Counted from the first letter of the stretch, positions 1 to 7,195 are shown. The stretch: DNA of 10,893 bases from Kalaharituber pfeilii (GCA_015179045.1 WHUZ01000337.1:1-10893); one strand, 5' to 3'. A program made the numbers and translations. The notes: generated by a model not told the origin, from the letters alone.

Positions 1-183
1 GTAGTATATAATGCTGAGAGGTTCCAATGGAAAATGTGAGGGCATGGCTCTTCAAGTAAGAGGTTTCATCGTTAGTAGTAATTCGACAACTCCCAGTCCA
101 TTATTGGACTAGGAAAAGAAAGTTATCAAACTCTTTTGTATCCCCATCAAACTTTTCTGGAGGGGAGAATTTTCGCAGGAGGC

Positions 184-930
184 AGAGAGGCCCCACTAGC
201 ATCAACTGATAGAGGAGGAGTCAAATCTCGGGCTCGGCAGAAGCCGTGAGGAGAGATACGAGTAGGAGAAAGGTCCCACTGCAATAACTGACTCATGGGG
301 ATAACGAGAAGGCAGAGGAGGAGAGAGAGGTCCTACGGCGGTGCTTGACTTGTAAGAAAAACGAAAAGGCGTAGGGTCTCATACTCGATAAGAACTGCAT
401 AGTAGGGTATAAGGAGGAGGAGTACTCGCACCATTAATACTCAGTGGAGGAGGTTCTCTAAGATTAGGTTTTAGTGTACTGTGCGATTTACCAACTCAGG
501 TCAAGAAATATTTGCAGGTTGCAGAAGAAACTGCACCATTAGTATCCGGTAAAGGAGATCCTTCGGAGGAGTGAGTAGTATATTACCTTGAAATACTTGC
601 TTGTTATGGAGGTTGATGATATCTCTGAGAAGAGGTCCTTGAGGAAGAGGAGGCAGCAGATGAGCCTTCCAGTGCCAACATTGTAGAGGGGGAGTGGTAG
701 GTGAAAGAGGAGCAGTGTAATGTTATAGGTGTGAGTGGCTCGGCTCCAGTGGGCACTAGAAGGGACTAGATGTTATGGTTACGGTGTGGTGAATACGGCA
801 GGTCAAAATGGCTACAGAGGTTTATACAGTAGACCGGAAGGGCAGCTACTCGGTGGGGGCACGCAGCAGAGTGAAGTGATTCATATGCATATTGAGGGAA
901 CAATAGGTTCAGAGTTATAGAGAAACTTAG
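184..930 (+). pseudogene. possible decayed coding remnant with Gly-Pro-Thr repeats
   Basis: I do not recognise this gene. One forward frame, with several internal stops, reads like protein. A motif of the form (R/K)-G-P-T-(A/S)-(I/V) recurs near 187, 270 and 327; the second and third copies share a frame and the first is offset by one base. Downstream in that frame lie a stretch ending APLVSGKGDPSEE (about 528-570) and an acidic run EEVLEEEEAADEPSS (about 630-675). Stops such as TAG and TGA fall where Gln or Trp codons could have mutated. A 61-codon open frame at 735-920 uses a different frame and resembles nothing I know. It could be an old repeat-containing gene or transposon ORF. The call rests on composition and the recurring motif only, so confidence is low. 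Confidence 0.25.
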
Positions 931-1450
931 GACACTGCTTATATCTTAATTCTTCTAACTATGCTATTGCCAGCTGGTGCTTATATAGACTTCAACGTAG
1001 CCATACATGAGGAGTCAACAAATGAATAATTGGCTGGTCCCGCAGCGATTCCTTATTAATATCAATACCTATGGTAATAGGTACATATAATGAAAATATG
1101 CAAAAATAGTATGGGACAAAGATAACAAATGTACTAATGCATGTGTGTATATAAATAAAGCTTCTGTAATTTGAGTGTATGCATCAAGCTGCATTCTGGA
1201 TGACACACCCTTCCGTAGTACTGCACTATCTAAACAATGTGAGAATCAATAGCCAAGCCTAATGGGTGATTAGTCTAGTCAATTAGCATTGGTCTTATGT
1301 TTGATTACAGGGTCAGTGTTTTCCCCTTGGCAGGTAAGTCTTTACCTTTAGCTATGGTAGCTAATTAGTAGTGGAACCTTTGCCTCTTGCCATAATGGTA
1401 GGCAAGTTTCCACCTTAGCCATAATATACTAGTCCTAATTTACTTAGACT
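931..1450. other. AT-rich intergenic stretch with no recognisable gene
   Basis: No convincing reading frame was found on either strand. The only structured part is the tRNA-like segment at 1252-1332, followed by an imperfect inverted repeat near 1370-1420 (GTGGAA...CTTGCC against GGCAAGTTTCCAC). Confidence 0.5.
1252..1332 (+). other. tRNA-like remnant, possible SINE head
   Basis: The segment begins GCCAAG and ends CTTGGCA, so six terminal bases can pair like an acceptor stem with a following A. Inside is a stretch resembling a tRNA D-arm/A-box (TTAGTCTAGTCAATTAGCAT), then TGGTC and GATTA, which can pair with G-U pairs around an 8-nt loop, then a poor T-arm/B-box (GGGTCAGTGTTTTCCCC). The length of 81 nt and the poor T-arm argue against a working tRNA. 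It may be a decayed tRNA or tRNA-derived SINE head, or chance. Confidence 0.2.
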
Positions 1451-1506
1451 CAGAAGCTGCTATTATAGTGATTTAGAAGGCAGGCAAGGAGGAAAAGGGA
1501 AAGACT

Positions 1507-1938
1507 GAGGATATGAGAAGAGTGGTAGATGCAGTAGTGAGGAGAAAGAAGAAGAGAGGAGATCTGAAGCTAATGTGGGTTAAGGCTTATATCAGAATTG
1601 CAGGAAATGAGAAGGCAGATAAGTGGGTCAAGAAGAGGACAATAATGTAAAGGAAGAAGATAGCTACCAGAAGTGGAGCGCATCAGAGGGTGAAAGCATG
1701 GAGAAAGAAGAAGAGAGAAGTAGTAAGCTTTCGAGGAGGAAAAGTCATAGAGTAGAGTAGGGTGGTGATATCAAACTTCATTCTATTGTGACTAGAGCAA
1801 GAAAGGTATACTAGGTGGTTGAAGAAGCTAGAAGTAGCAGAATTGGATAGGTGTAGATATGGAGAGATATAACTAAGGGAGTATCTCACTTTGTGATGCA
1901 GAAGCTAGGAGAATTACTTAGAAGGTTTTAAGAGGTGA
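1507..1938 (+). pseudogene. decayed LINE (Tad1-like) ORF2 3' end: RNase H and terminal Cys/His motif
   Basis: One forward frame carries the end of a non-LTR retrotransposon polyprotein. From 1507 it reads EDMRRVVDAVVRR, then LMWVKAYIRIAGNEKADK (1570-1623). This matches the C-terminal RNase H block of fungal LINEs, usually W-V-x-[AG]-H-x-G-x-x-G-N-E-x-A-D. The usual His is Tyr (TAT, 1588-1590), consistent with a C-to-T change, and the usual Gly is Arg (AGA, 1594-1596). The last catalytic Asp is GAT at 1618-1620. In the same frame, DRCRYGE (from 1846) and a later TGC (1897) resemble the terminal C-x-C-G-E...H-L...C motif of these elements. At least seven stops (for example 1630, 1750, 1870, 1894) rule out function. 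An A10 run at 2182-2191 may be its 3' tail. The family call is good; the exact limits are uncertain. Confidence 0.7.
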
Positions 1939-2017
1939 AGCAATATAGGAAAGATATAGAAAAGAAAGGTAGAAAGTAGAGAGAAGTATAATATTTTAAA
2001 GAATTTTTTTACTGGGA

Positions 2018-2061
2018 TCAAGTTCTAGAAGATAGTAAAGTATAGAGTCAAGTTCTAGAAG
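2018..2061. repeat. 14-bp direct duplication, 30-bp period
   Basis: TCAAGTTCTAGAAG occurs at 2018-2031 and again at 2048-2061, in the presumed 3' untranslated part of the LINE remnant. No function is apparent. Confidence 0.7.
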
Positions 2062-2260
2062 CTAGGAGAGTGGGAGCAATAGCATATGGGAGCTATGAAT
2101 GTAAAGAGTTAGTTTAGCCTATCTTTACACTATGAGTAGGAACTCTACTATGGCCAAGTATTACAAGCAGAGTTATATAATAAAAAAAAAAGCCTATCAA
2201 ATTTAGCTTATTTCACTTCATCTTATAGCATCAGGTCATACCAACTATATATCAAATATA

Positions 2261-2369
2261 TGTTGCTATTGTACTGCAAAGCTGTGCTGCCATTGTACTT
2301 CAAAAATATAGTGCTATTGTACTTCTAAAGTGTGCTGCCATTGTACTGTGAAAGTGTATTGCTATTAAA
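2261..2369. repeat. degenerate 22-26-bp tandem repeat, about 4.5 copies
   Basis: Units built on TGTGCTGCCATTGTACT followed by an A-rich tail start at 2261, 2283, 2309 and 2331, with a partial copy from 2355. Copies alternate GCTATTGTACT and GCCATTGTACT. The block is AT-rich and has no coding character; it looks like a small minisatellite or the tail of an old mobile element. Confidence 0.7.
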
Positions 2370-2386
2370 TATTGAGTTTCATTATG

Positions 2387-2427
2387 CTAAGAAACTATAG
2401 AACAGCTGTAGCTCTATAGTTTCTTAG
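2387..2427. repeat. perfect 15-bp inverted repeat (hairpin)
   Basis: CTAAGAAACTATAGA (2387-2401) is the exact reverse complement of TCTATAGTTTCTTAG (2413-2427), separated by 11 nt. Just downstream are two shorter inverted pairs: TCATGCT/AGCATGA (2445-2451 and 2461-2467) and CTATGGCT/AGCCATAG (2450-2457 and 2475-2482). It could be a fold-back element or the end of a MITE; no gene is attached to it. Confidence 0.65.
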
Positions 2428-2599
2428 TACAGGTGCTATATATTTCATGCTATGGCTGGAAGCATGATAGCGAGAGCCATAGGTACTGATATTAGGGATG
2501 TAAACTGTAGTTTAAATCAAGGTAACCTTTCTGAAAAGTAAGTAATCAAACTTTACATAGTTACCTTATTTACTTTTCTCTTTTAAGTTGAGTCATGTG

Positions 2600-2803
2600 T
2601 TATACTTTTAAGATCTCCAGGACTTTCTTGAAATTATTATTCATAGAGATAAAAACTTTATTTTTATTACTGTCAATATCTTTCCTATCCTTCTCTATTC
2701 TCTCCGCATCATCAAGGTCTTCACCAGCTCTACTATTGCTATTACTACCATTGCTCTCTTTATCTACAATCTCATCTGAAGTTATATCCTCAGAGCTACC
2801 TAT
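2600..2803 (-). pseudogene. 3' end of an interrupted, unrecognised acidic-protein remnant
   Basis: Read on the minus strand from 2803, there are 67 codons without a stop before TAA at 2600-2602. The product is acidic and Ser/Asn-rich (SSEDITSDEIVDKESNG), then charged (EDLDDAERIEKDRKDID), ending NNNFKKVLEILKV. The frame begins in the target duplication CCTAT and lines up exactly with a minus-strand frame at 9712-10500 once the retrotransposon and one duplication copy are removed. I do not recognise the protein. The forward ORF at 2595-2888 in the same place runs into the LTR and is an artefact of the junction. Confidence is moderate that this was coding and low for any identity. Confidence 0.4.
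2799..2803. repeat. target-site duplication, left copy (CCTAT)
   Basis: CCTAT directly precedes the first LTR base (TG at 2804) and recurs directly after the second LTR at 9707-9711. Five bases is the usual duplication for Ty3/Gypsy integrases. Confidence 0.93.
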
Positions 2804-2972
2804 TGTTACGGCTAAGGTAAGACTTACGGAGTCGGTTCCGGAAGCACCGCCAGAGACGTATGCTAAAGATGTGACTGATCACCACTAGGCAACGTCCACT
2901 GGTAAACGGCGGTTGCCTACTGAAGTGTGTGTTGAAGTTGCACATGGTCTACCAATATGCGCACATGCATCA

Positions 2973-3278
2973 CAGACCTTCCTGATGCATGTTTCTATTA
3001 CGTTCACGCCTTTCCGGCTACCGCAGACCTTCCTAACGCATGTTTCTATTACGTTCACGCCTTTCCGGCTACCGCAGACCTTCCTAACGCATGCCTCCAT
3101 TACGTTCACGCCTTTCCGGCTACCGCAGACCTTCCTAATGCATGCCTCCATTACGTCCACGCCTTTCCAGCTACCACGGACCTTCCTAATGCATGCTTCT
3201 ATTACGTTCACGCCTTTCCTGCTATTACGGACCTTCCTGATGCGTGTTTTCTGTTACGTTTGTCTGCCTGTATGCCTT
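2973..3278. repeat. 51-bp tandem repeat in U3 of the left LTR, five full copies plus a degraded sixth
   Basis: Units start at 2973, 3024, 3075, 3126, 3177 and 3228, exactly 51 bp apart. Each contains ACCTTCCTRAYGCATG followed by a conserved TTACGTTCACGCCTTTCC core. Neighbouring units share variants: TTTCTATTACG in units 1-2, CCTCCATTACG in units 3-4. That is what stepwise duplication would leave. The sixth unit loses similarity after about 3260. Because 51 is divisible by three and the unit has no stop in several frames, it produces long meaningless ORFs on both strands. Position in U3 upstream of the TATA box suggests a repeated enhancer (inference). Confidence 0.9.
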
Positions 3279-3336
3279 AGCATGTTTATCGTCATGTTAC
3301 TGTCAATTGACTAGTCATGTATGACGGCCGGAAGTC

Positions 3337-3344
3337 TATATAAA
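3337..3344 (+). promoter_or_regulatory. TATA box of the 5' LTR promoter
   Basis: TATATAAA lies 45 nt upstream of the inferred transcript 5' end at about 3382. No ATG occurs between 3382 and 3547, so the first AUG on this transcript would be the gag start. Confidence 0.7.
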
Positions 3345-3381
3345 CGAGCTGAACAGTTAGCTAGAAGGAAATCAAGACACA

Positions 3382-3389
3382 AGCAGTGT
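3382..3389 (+). promoter_or_regulatory. inferred transcript 5' end / self-primer (start of R)
   Basis: AGCAGTGT is the exact reverse complement of ACACTGCT at 3501-3508, just inside the left LTR. After one mismatch, two further bases pair (3380 with 3510, 3379 with 3511), giving 10 of 11. In the Tf1/sushi group the first bases of the mRNA fold back onto the primer-binding site and prime reverse transcription. The spacing from the TATA box fits this being the RNA 5' end. Confidence 0.55.
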
Positions 3390-3500
3390 TCTAAGTCTCT
3401 CACTTGAAAACGCTCTCGCGTAACCTTTGCCGTCCGCTTCGCTGCCTTCGCGGAAAACCAGTGCCACTTTCGTGAGTCCAGCGACGCCTACGCTGACATT

Positions 3501-3508
3501 ACACTGCT
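3501..3508 (+). promoter_or_regulatory. primer-binding site, self-priming type
   Basis: The site starts two bases after the LTR ends, the usual spacing where integrase trims two bases from the cDNA. It lacks the TGG that would pair with a tRNA CCA end, arguing against an ordinary tRNA primer. It pairs with 3382-3389 in R. Confidence 0.6.
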
Positions 3509-3546
3509 AGTACCTTTATTCTTTTTTTTTCTCATACCCATTACCA

Positions 3547-5387
3547 ATGGAGCCCCAACGATCCCTCTCCTGCCTCTCTCAGCACTCCAACCGCTCCCAG
3601 CACGCCCCCAGGAGTCCAGAGATGCCTCGGAAGAGGTACAATCCGTTGAAACGGCCCGGCCCCACCTTACCGATGATGGCCAAGATGTGGCCATGTCAGA
3701 TGACCAGCCCCGTCAGATCGGATTGTCAGATAACCAGCCCGCCAGATCGAATCGGCAGATAACCAGCCCGTCGGATCGAGTATACTGCCCCACGCCAAAT
3801 TGAAGGATGGAATGCCCCACCCACGCAGTATACCATTCCGGAACAATTCCTTCCCACCGGGCTGCCACAGGTCACCCGCTTCCCTACACTCGCACAGCCA
3901 ACCCCCAGAGTGTTAGCCACAGCATCTCCCAAGGTGTCCAAAGGAAAGCAACGAGCACGACCCGCAGCCCCTGGCCCCTCGGCCCCTGGTTCAAGCAGCC
4001 AGTTTATGAAAGCCTTCGTAGAGGAAGCGAGCCGTGCGAAAGGAAGTCTAGAGCAAAGAACCGAACATGCGAAATCTAGTGCCGAAACCGCGATGACCGA
4101 TACTGTGAACCTCCGAAATGAGTGGCTACAGACAAGAAAACAGGACATCGAGGACCTCCAGGAGCTGGTAAAAGTCAACTTCGAAACACTAGCTAACTTG
4201 GTGGATAAACGGTTCGAAGCTGAAGCCCAGGCTAGAAATGGCGGAATTGAAAACTTGCAAACCACGATGTCACAGGAAATGGGGACCCAACTGACCACAT
4301 TAATCACTCAGATGAATGTACTGACCCAGCAGGTCACTACCGTCCTACACCAGCAACAGAACCAACCACCACCACCGCCACCGCCGGATAATCGAGGTCG
4401 GAGACCCTCCCGCAGTCGTTCGGGGTCCCGCCACCGCTCAGGGTCTCGTCGCCGCCGACGGCAGTCCCATTCGAAGTCCCGCTCGCCACCACCCAAGGTG
4501 AAGCAGCCAAAGTCATTCTCTGGAAAGCATGATGAACTGGAGGATTTCCTCTTCTCCATGGAGGAGTACTTCGAGGTATGTAATGTTGAGAGTGACAGGA
4601 CTAAGAACAGAATGATTTCCCACTACCTGGAGGGATCCGCAAAAACCTGGTGGAGGCGCCACCGGAATTCGGAATGGAACTGGCAGGAATGTACGGAGCA
4701 ATTTCACAAGCAATACCAGGACAAACAAGACAAAGCCGAAAAAGCTCGAAAGATCCAGAATACTCGCCAAGCAAAGGATATCCGCTCCTACCTCACCGAC
4801 ATCGACGAATGGAACTTTTCGGCAGGATTAGAGGATGAGGTCCTAATCGGCTTCGTCATGAAGAACATCGACACCGTAATCGCGAACCATATGGCAGGGC
4901 ATCCAGACGCTATGACAAACTGGTCTCTATGGAAGGAAAAAGCTATATCCATTGCCACCTACGCCTCCAAGACCTCCTACTCCTCCTCGCACAGGTCCTC
5001 CGTCAATAAGCGTAAGCAAACATCGGGAAGGGCGACCACCGCCATACCACAGGCCGTTTCTCGAGAAGGATACACCCCGGAGAATCCAAAAAATAATGAC
5101 AACGTACCAGACGAGGTTAAGGATCGCAGAAAGAGGGATGGAGTGTGTGTCCGTTGTGGAGGAGATAACCACCCAACATCAAACTGCTTCCTAGGATGGA
5201 CATACAAGCCTGATCAGCCGAAGAAGCCGCTCACAAAGGCCAAACAAGAAAAAGGGTAGTCAAATCCCTAGAGGACCGAGTCGAGCGTCCAACCAAGAAG
5301 AAACGCACCACTGATAGGCCCACCGTCCGCATTACAGAACTCAATACAGACGATGAGTCAATCCACAGCGATTCGGGAAAAGAATGA
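3547..5387 (+). CDS. gag: Gag structural polyprotein, frame-disrupted
   Basis: Gag packages the element RNA and forms the virus-like particle. The ATG at 3547 is the first after the inferred transcript start. The core frame is open from 3763 to the TAG at 5257-5259. Residue numbers here count from the in-frame ATG at 3910: helical, coiled-coil-like region (about 35-145), proline run (about 152-159), Arg/Ser-rich tract (161-195), retrotransposon capsid region (about 200-360), and a CCHC knuckle with C413, C416, H421, C426. Coding character continues outside that frame: an acidic stretch (DASEEVQSVETARPHL) upstream in another frame, and a tail ending DDESIHSDSGKE that stops at TGA 5385-5387. 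Four one-base losses in runs (3553-3556, 3738-3740, 3767-3769, 5249-5256) join all pieces: 1,841 nt plus four is 1,845, divisible by three, about 614 residues. If those losses are real, this copy makes only a truncated Gag. Confidence 0.85.
3695..3782 (+). repeat. three tandem 30-bp (10-codon) units in the gag N-terminal region, two missing a C
   Basis: Units run 3695-3724 (30 bp), 3725-3753 (29 bp) and 3754-3782 (29 bp), each built on CAGAT(A/G)ACCAGCCC followed by an AGATCG/GGATCG block. The first has CCCC at 3708-3711; the second and third have only CCC at 3738-3740 and 3767-3769. The coding frame changes by one base at exactly these two places. The repeat encodes a Ser/Ala-Asp-Asp/Asn-Gln-Pro-Arg type decapeptide. 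Confidence 0.8.
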
Positions 5388-5418
5388 GGGGCACCCAAAG
5401 CACCGTTGGGAAGTCCCC
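5375..5418 (+). promoter_or_regulatory. gag-pol junction: predicted -1 ribosomal frameshift signal with overlapping ATGA
   Basis: GGGAAAA at 5375-5381 fits the slippery pattern X-XXY-YYZ in the frame of the gag tail (TCG GGA AAA GAA TGA). A one-base backward slip enters the pol frame. After a 6-nt spacer, GGGG (5388-5391) can pair with CCCC (5415-5418) and, inside it, CCCAA (5394-5398) with TTGGG (5406-5410), around a 7-nt loop. The gag stop TGA (5385-5387) overlaps the first pol ATG (5384-5386) as ATGA, so stop-and-restart translation is an alternative. The signal is in frame only if the gag tail (5259-5384) is translated, which needs the one-base change near 5249-5256. Confidence 0.6.
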
Positions 5419-7195
5419 AGAACACCACCCTCTCCTGGCAACGGATATTGAGTTCCAACCCTCAGGAACGAAGATCCGAGCCCTCATTGACCCTGGTGCA
5501 TCTGCTTCTGTCGTTTCTTTGTCTTTAGGTAGGAAACTGGGTTGGAAAGACCGGGCTAGACGCATAAATATACGGCAGGGAGACGGAAGCTCCCTGGAAG
5601 GTGGAACAAAGGTCTTAAATACTGCGTTTGCTTTTTCCGGCGTTCAGGATAAATCAGGTAATGTGATCTCTAGTACTGTACTTGACTTTGATGCAGAATG
5701 TTTGGATATTGGTGATAGAGAAGTGTTGTTAGGATTATCTTGGTTAGGAAGAAAAGGTTTCTCTGTTGATTGTGAAAACAGGCGTTTGGTCCATAATTCC
5801 CTTGATTTTGTTGTTCCTTGCGATGAGATTGTTTTACCGTCGGTTTCTGTTTTAGACTTGGCAAAAGAACCCTTGGAAGAAGGCGATGTACTACTAATGA
5901 TTGACGCACGCGAACGTTACGAACGTTACGCTCAAGTGTTTTCGGAGGAACAAGCAGCCAGACTACCACCCCACCGACCCTGGGATCACGAGATCCCGCT
6001 CAATGATCCTAATGCTAGAGTACCTAATGGCCCGATATCCAAGACCACTTGGGAGGAAGATGAAGCCCTGCAGAGGTATCTGGAAGAGCATCTGCCTACC
6101 GGTAAGATCCGGCGTTCAAGATCCGCGGCTGGCGCACCGATACTCTTTGTCCGGAAAAAGGATGGTTCTCTCCGTTTATGTGTGGACTATAGAGGCCTCA
6201 ACAAGATCACGGTACCAAATCGGTACCCCCTCCCACTCATACCAGACCTTCTGGAAAAGACACGCGGCAGTAAATACTTTACCAAACTGGACCTTAAGAA
6301 TGGCTATTACCTTATTCGCATCAAGTCAGGCGATGAGTGGAAGACCGCCTTTAAAACCAAGAAGGGCTTGTTCGAGTATACTGTTATGCCGTTTGGGCTT
6401 GTTAATGCACCCGCGAGTTTTCAGGAGATGATGGACGAAATCCTGAAGGATGTTGATGGCGTTATATGGTACTTAGATGACATCTTGGTCCATGGAGGAA
6501 AGACTGAGGCCGAACATCAAAAAATCGTGGAACGAATCCTACAACTGCTACTCGACCATGGCCTAGCCATAAACCTGGTCAAGTCGGAATTCCACGTGCA
6601 AGAAACAGTCTTCCTTGGCCATATCATCAATGGGAAGGAGATCAAGATGGACCCTCACAAGCTCAGTACTATCACCGATTGGCCAACACCCACTAAGAAG
6701 AAGGAAGTCCAGAAATTCCTAGGTTTCGCCAACTATTACCGCCGCTTCATCAAAAACTACAGCGCCAGAGCCAAACCGCTTACAACCCTCACAGGCAACG
6801 TACCATTTTCTTGGGGTGACGCACAGCAGCAGTCATTTGACGAGCTAAAGGAAGCCTTTATATCTGCCCCAGTACTGCGCCCATGGGATAGAAGCCTGAA
6901 GACGATTATGGAAACCGATGCCTCTAACCAAGCCCTTGCTGGCATTCTGTCCCAATATCACGAGGAAAACGCAACTAAAACGCTTCACCCAGTCGACTTC
7001 CACTCACGAGCCCTCAACGCAGCCGAGCGCAACTACCCCATCCACGACAAGGAGCTATTGGCGATAGTCGACTGCTGCAAAAAGTGGTACACCTGGCTGC
7101 AGGGATACATGTCGATATTTATACGGATCACCACGGCTTACAGTACTTCACCACCAAGCAGAAGCTTAACTCCCGGCAAGCCAACTGGTACATGA
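5384..7195 (+). CDS. pol: Pol part 1: protease, reverse transcriptase, start of RNase H
   Basis: This open frame of 603 codons makes the processing and cDNA-synthesis part of Pol. Residues count from the ATG at 5384, which may be only the first codons after a frameshift. Protease: LIDPGASAS with Asp36-Pro-Gly; most relatives have D-T-G or D-S-G. Reverse transcriptase (about 225-410): KDGSLRLCVDYRGLN, KLDLKNGYY with Asp303, MPFGLVNAP, and YLDD with Asp365 and Asp366, completing the metal-binding triad. A typical connection region (FLGFANYYRRFI) follows, then RNase H with Asp512 (ETDASN) and Glu557 (HDKELLAI). True homology stops near 7105 at a GGG run (7102-7104); the last ~30 codons to 7195 are out-of-frame, and RNase H resumes one base back. 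The 5500-5930 part uses more T-rich codons than the rest. Confidence 0.93.
   Translation: MRGTQSTVGKSPEHHPLLATDIEFQPSGTKIRALIDPGASASVVSLSLGRKLGWKDRARRINIRQGDGSSLEGGTKVLNTAFAFSGVQDKSGNVISSTVLDFDAECLDIGDREVLLGLSWLGRKGFSVDCENRRLVHNSLDFVVPCDEIVLPSVSVLDLAKEPLEEGDVLLMIDARERYERYAQVFSEEQAARLPPHRPWDHEIPLNDPNARVPNGPISKTTWEEDEALQRYLEEHLPTGKIRRSRSAAGAPILFVRKKDGSLRLCVDYRGLNKITVPNRYPLPLIPDLLEKTRGSKYFTKLDLKNGYYLIRIKSGDEWKTAFKTKKGLFEYTVMPFGLVNAPASFQEMMDEILKDVDGVIWYLDDILVHGGKTEAEHQKIVERILQLLLDHGLAINLVKSEFHVQETVFLGHIINGKEIKMDPHKLSTITDWPTPTKKKEVQKFLGFANYYRRFIKNYSARAKPLTTLTGNVPFSWGDAQQQSFDELKEAFISAPVLRPWDRSLKTIMETDASNQALAGILSQYHEENATKTLHPVDFHSRALNAAERNYPIHDKELLAIVDCCKKWYTWLQGYMSIFIRITTAYSTSPPSRSLTPGKPTGT

Larger units (their letters stand above)
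2804..3498 (+). repeat. 5' LTR
   Basis: It begins TGTTACGG and ends GCTGACA, giving the TG...CA ends of LTRs and a 3-bp terminal inverted repeat. It matches 9012-9706 base for base as far as I can follow. U3 holds an 8-bp inverted repeat (2886-2893 and 2912-2919) and the 51-bp tandem repeats. A TATA box at 3337 places the transcript start near 3380, so U3 is about 575 bp and R plus U5 about 117 bp. This LTR supplies the promoter for the genomic RNA. Confidence 0.96.

Noticed and set aside
1683..1889. Minus-strand ORF of 68 codons
   Set aside because: It is antisense to the decayed LINE frame, whose motifs are readable on the plus strand.
2595..2888. Forward ORF of 97 codons with a hydrophobic Leu/Ser-rich product
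   Set aside because: It crosses the junction between host DNA and the LTR, and its Leu/Ser-rich part is the antisense of an acidic minus-strand remnant.
2973..3278. CRISPR-like repeat array
   Set aside because: The units are contiguous 51-bp tandem copies with no spacers, lie inside an LTR and are duplicated at both ends of a eukaryotic retrotransposon.
2885..3314. Overlapping ORFs of 107-133 codons on both strands in the left LTR (and again at 9093-9522)
   Set aside because: They are by-products of the 51-bp repeat, whose length is divisible by three and which lacks stops in several frames; they lie in U3 and have no homology I recognise.
3726..4307. Minus-strand ORF of 193 codons opposite gag
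   Set aside because: The plus strand has clear Gag character here; the antisense ORF has no recognisable domain.
5249..5259. Programmed frameshift at the A5G3 run
   Set aside because: The shift direction would fit, but AAAAGGG does not satisfy the tandem slippery pattern, and the better GGGAAAA signal lies downstream at 5375; a missing base is the simpler explanation.
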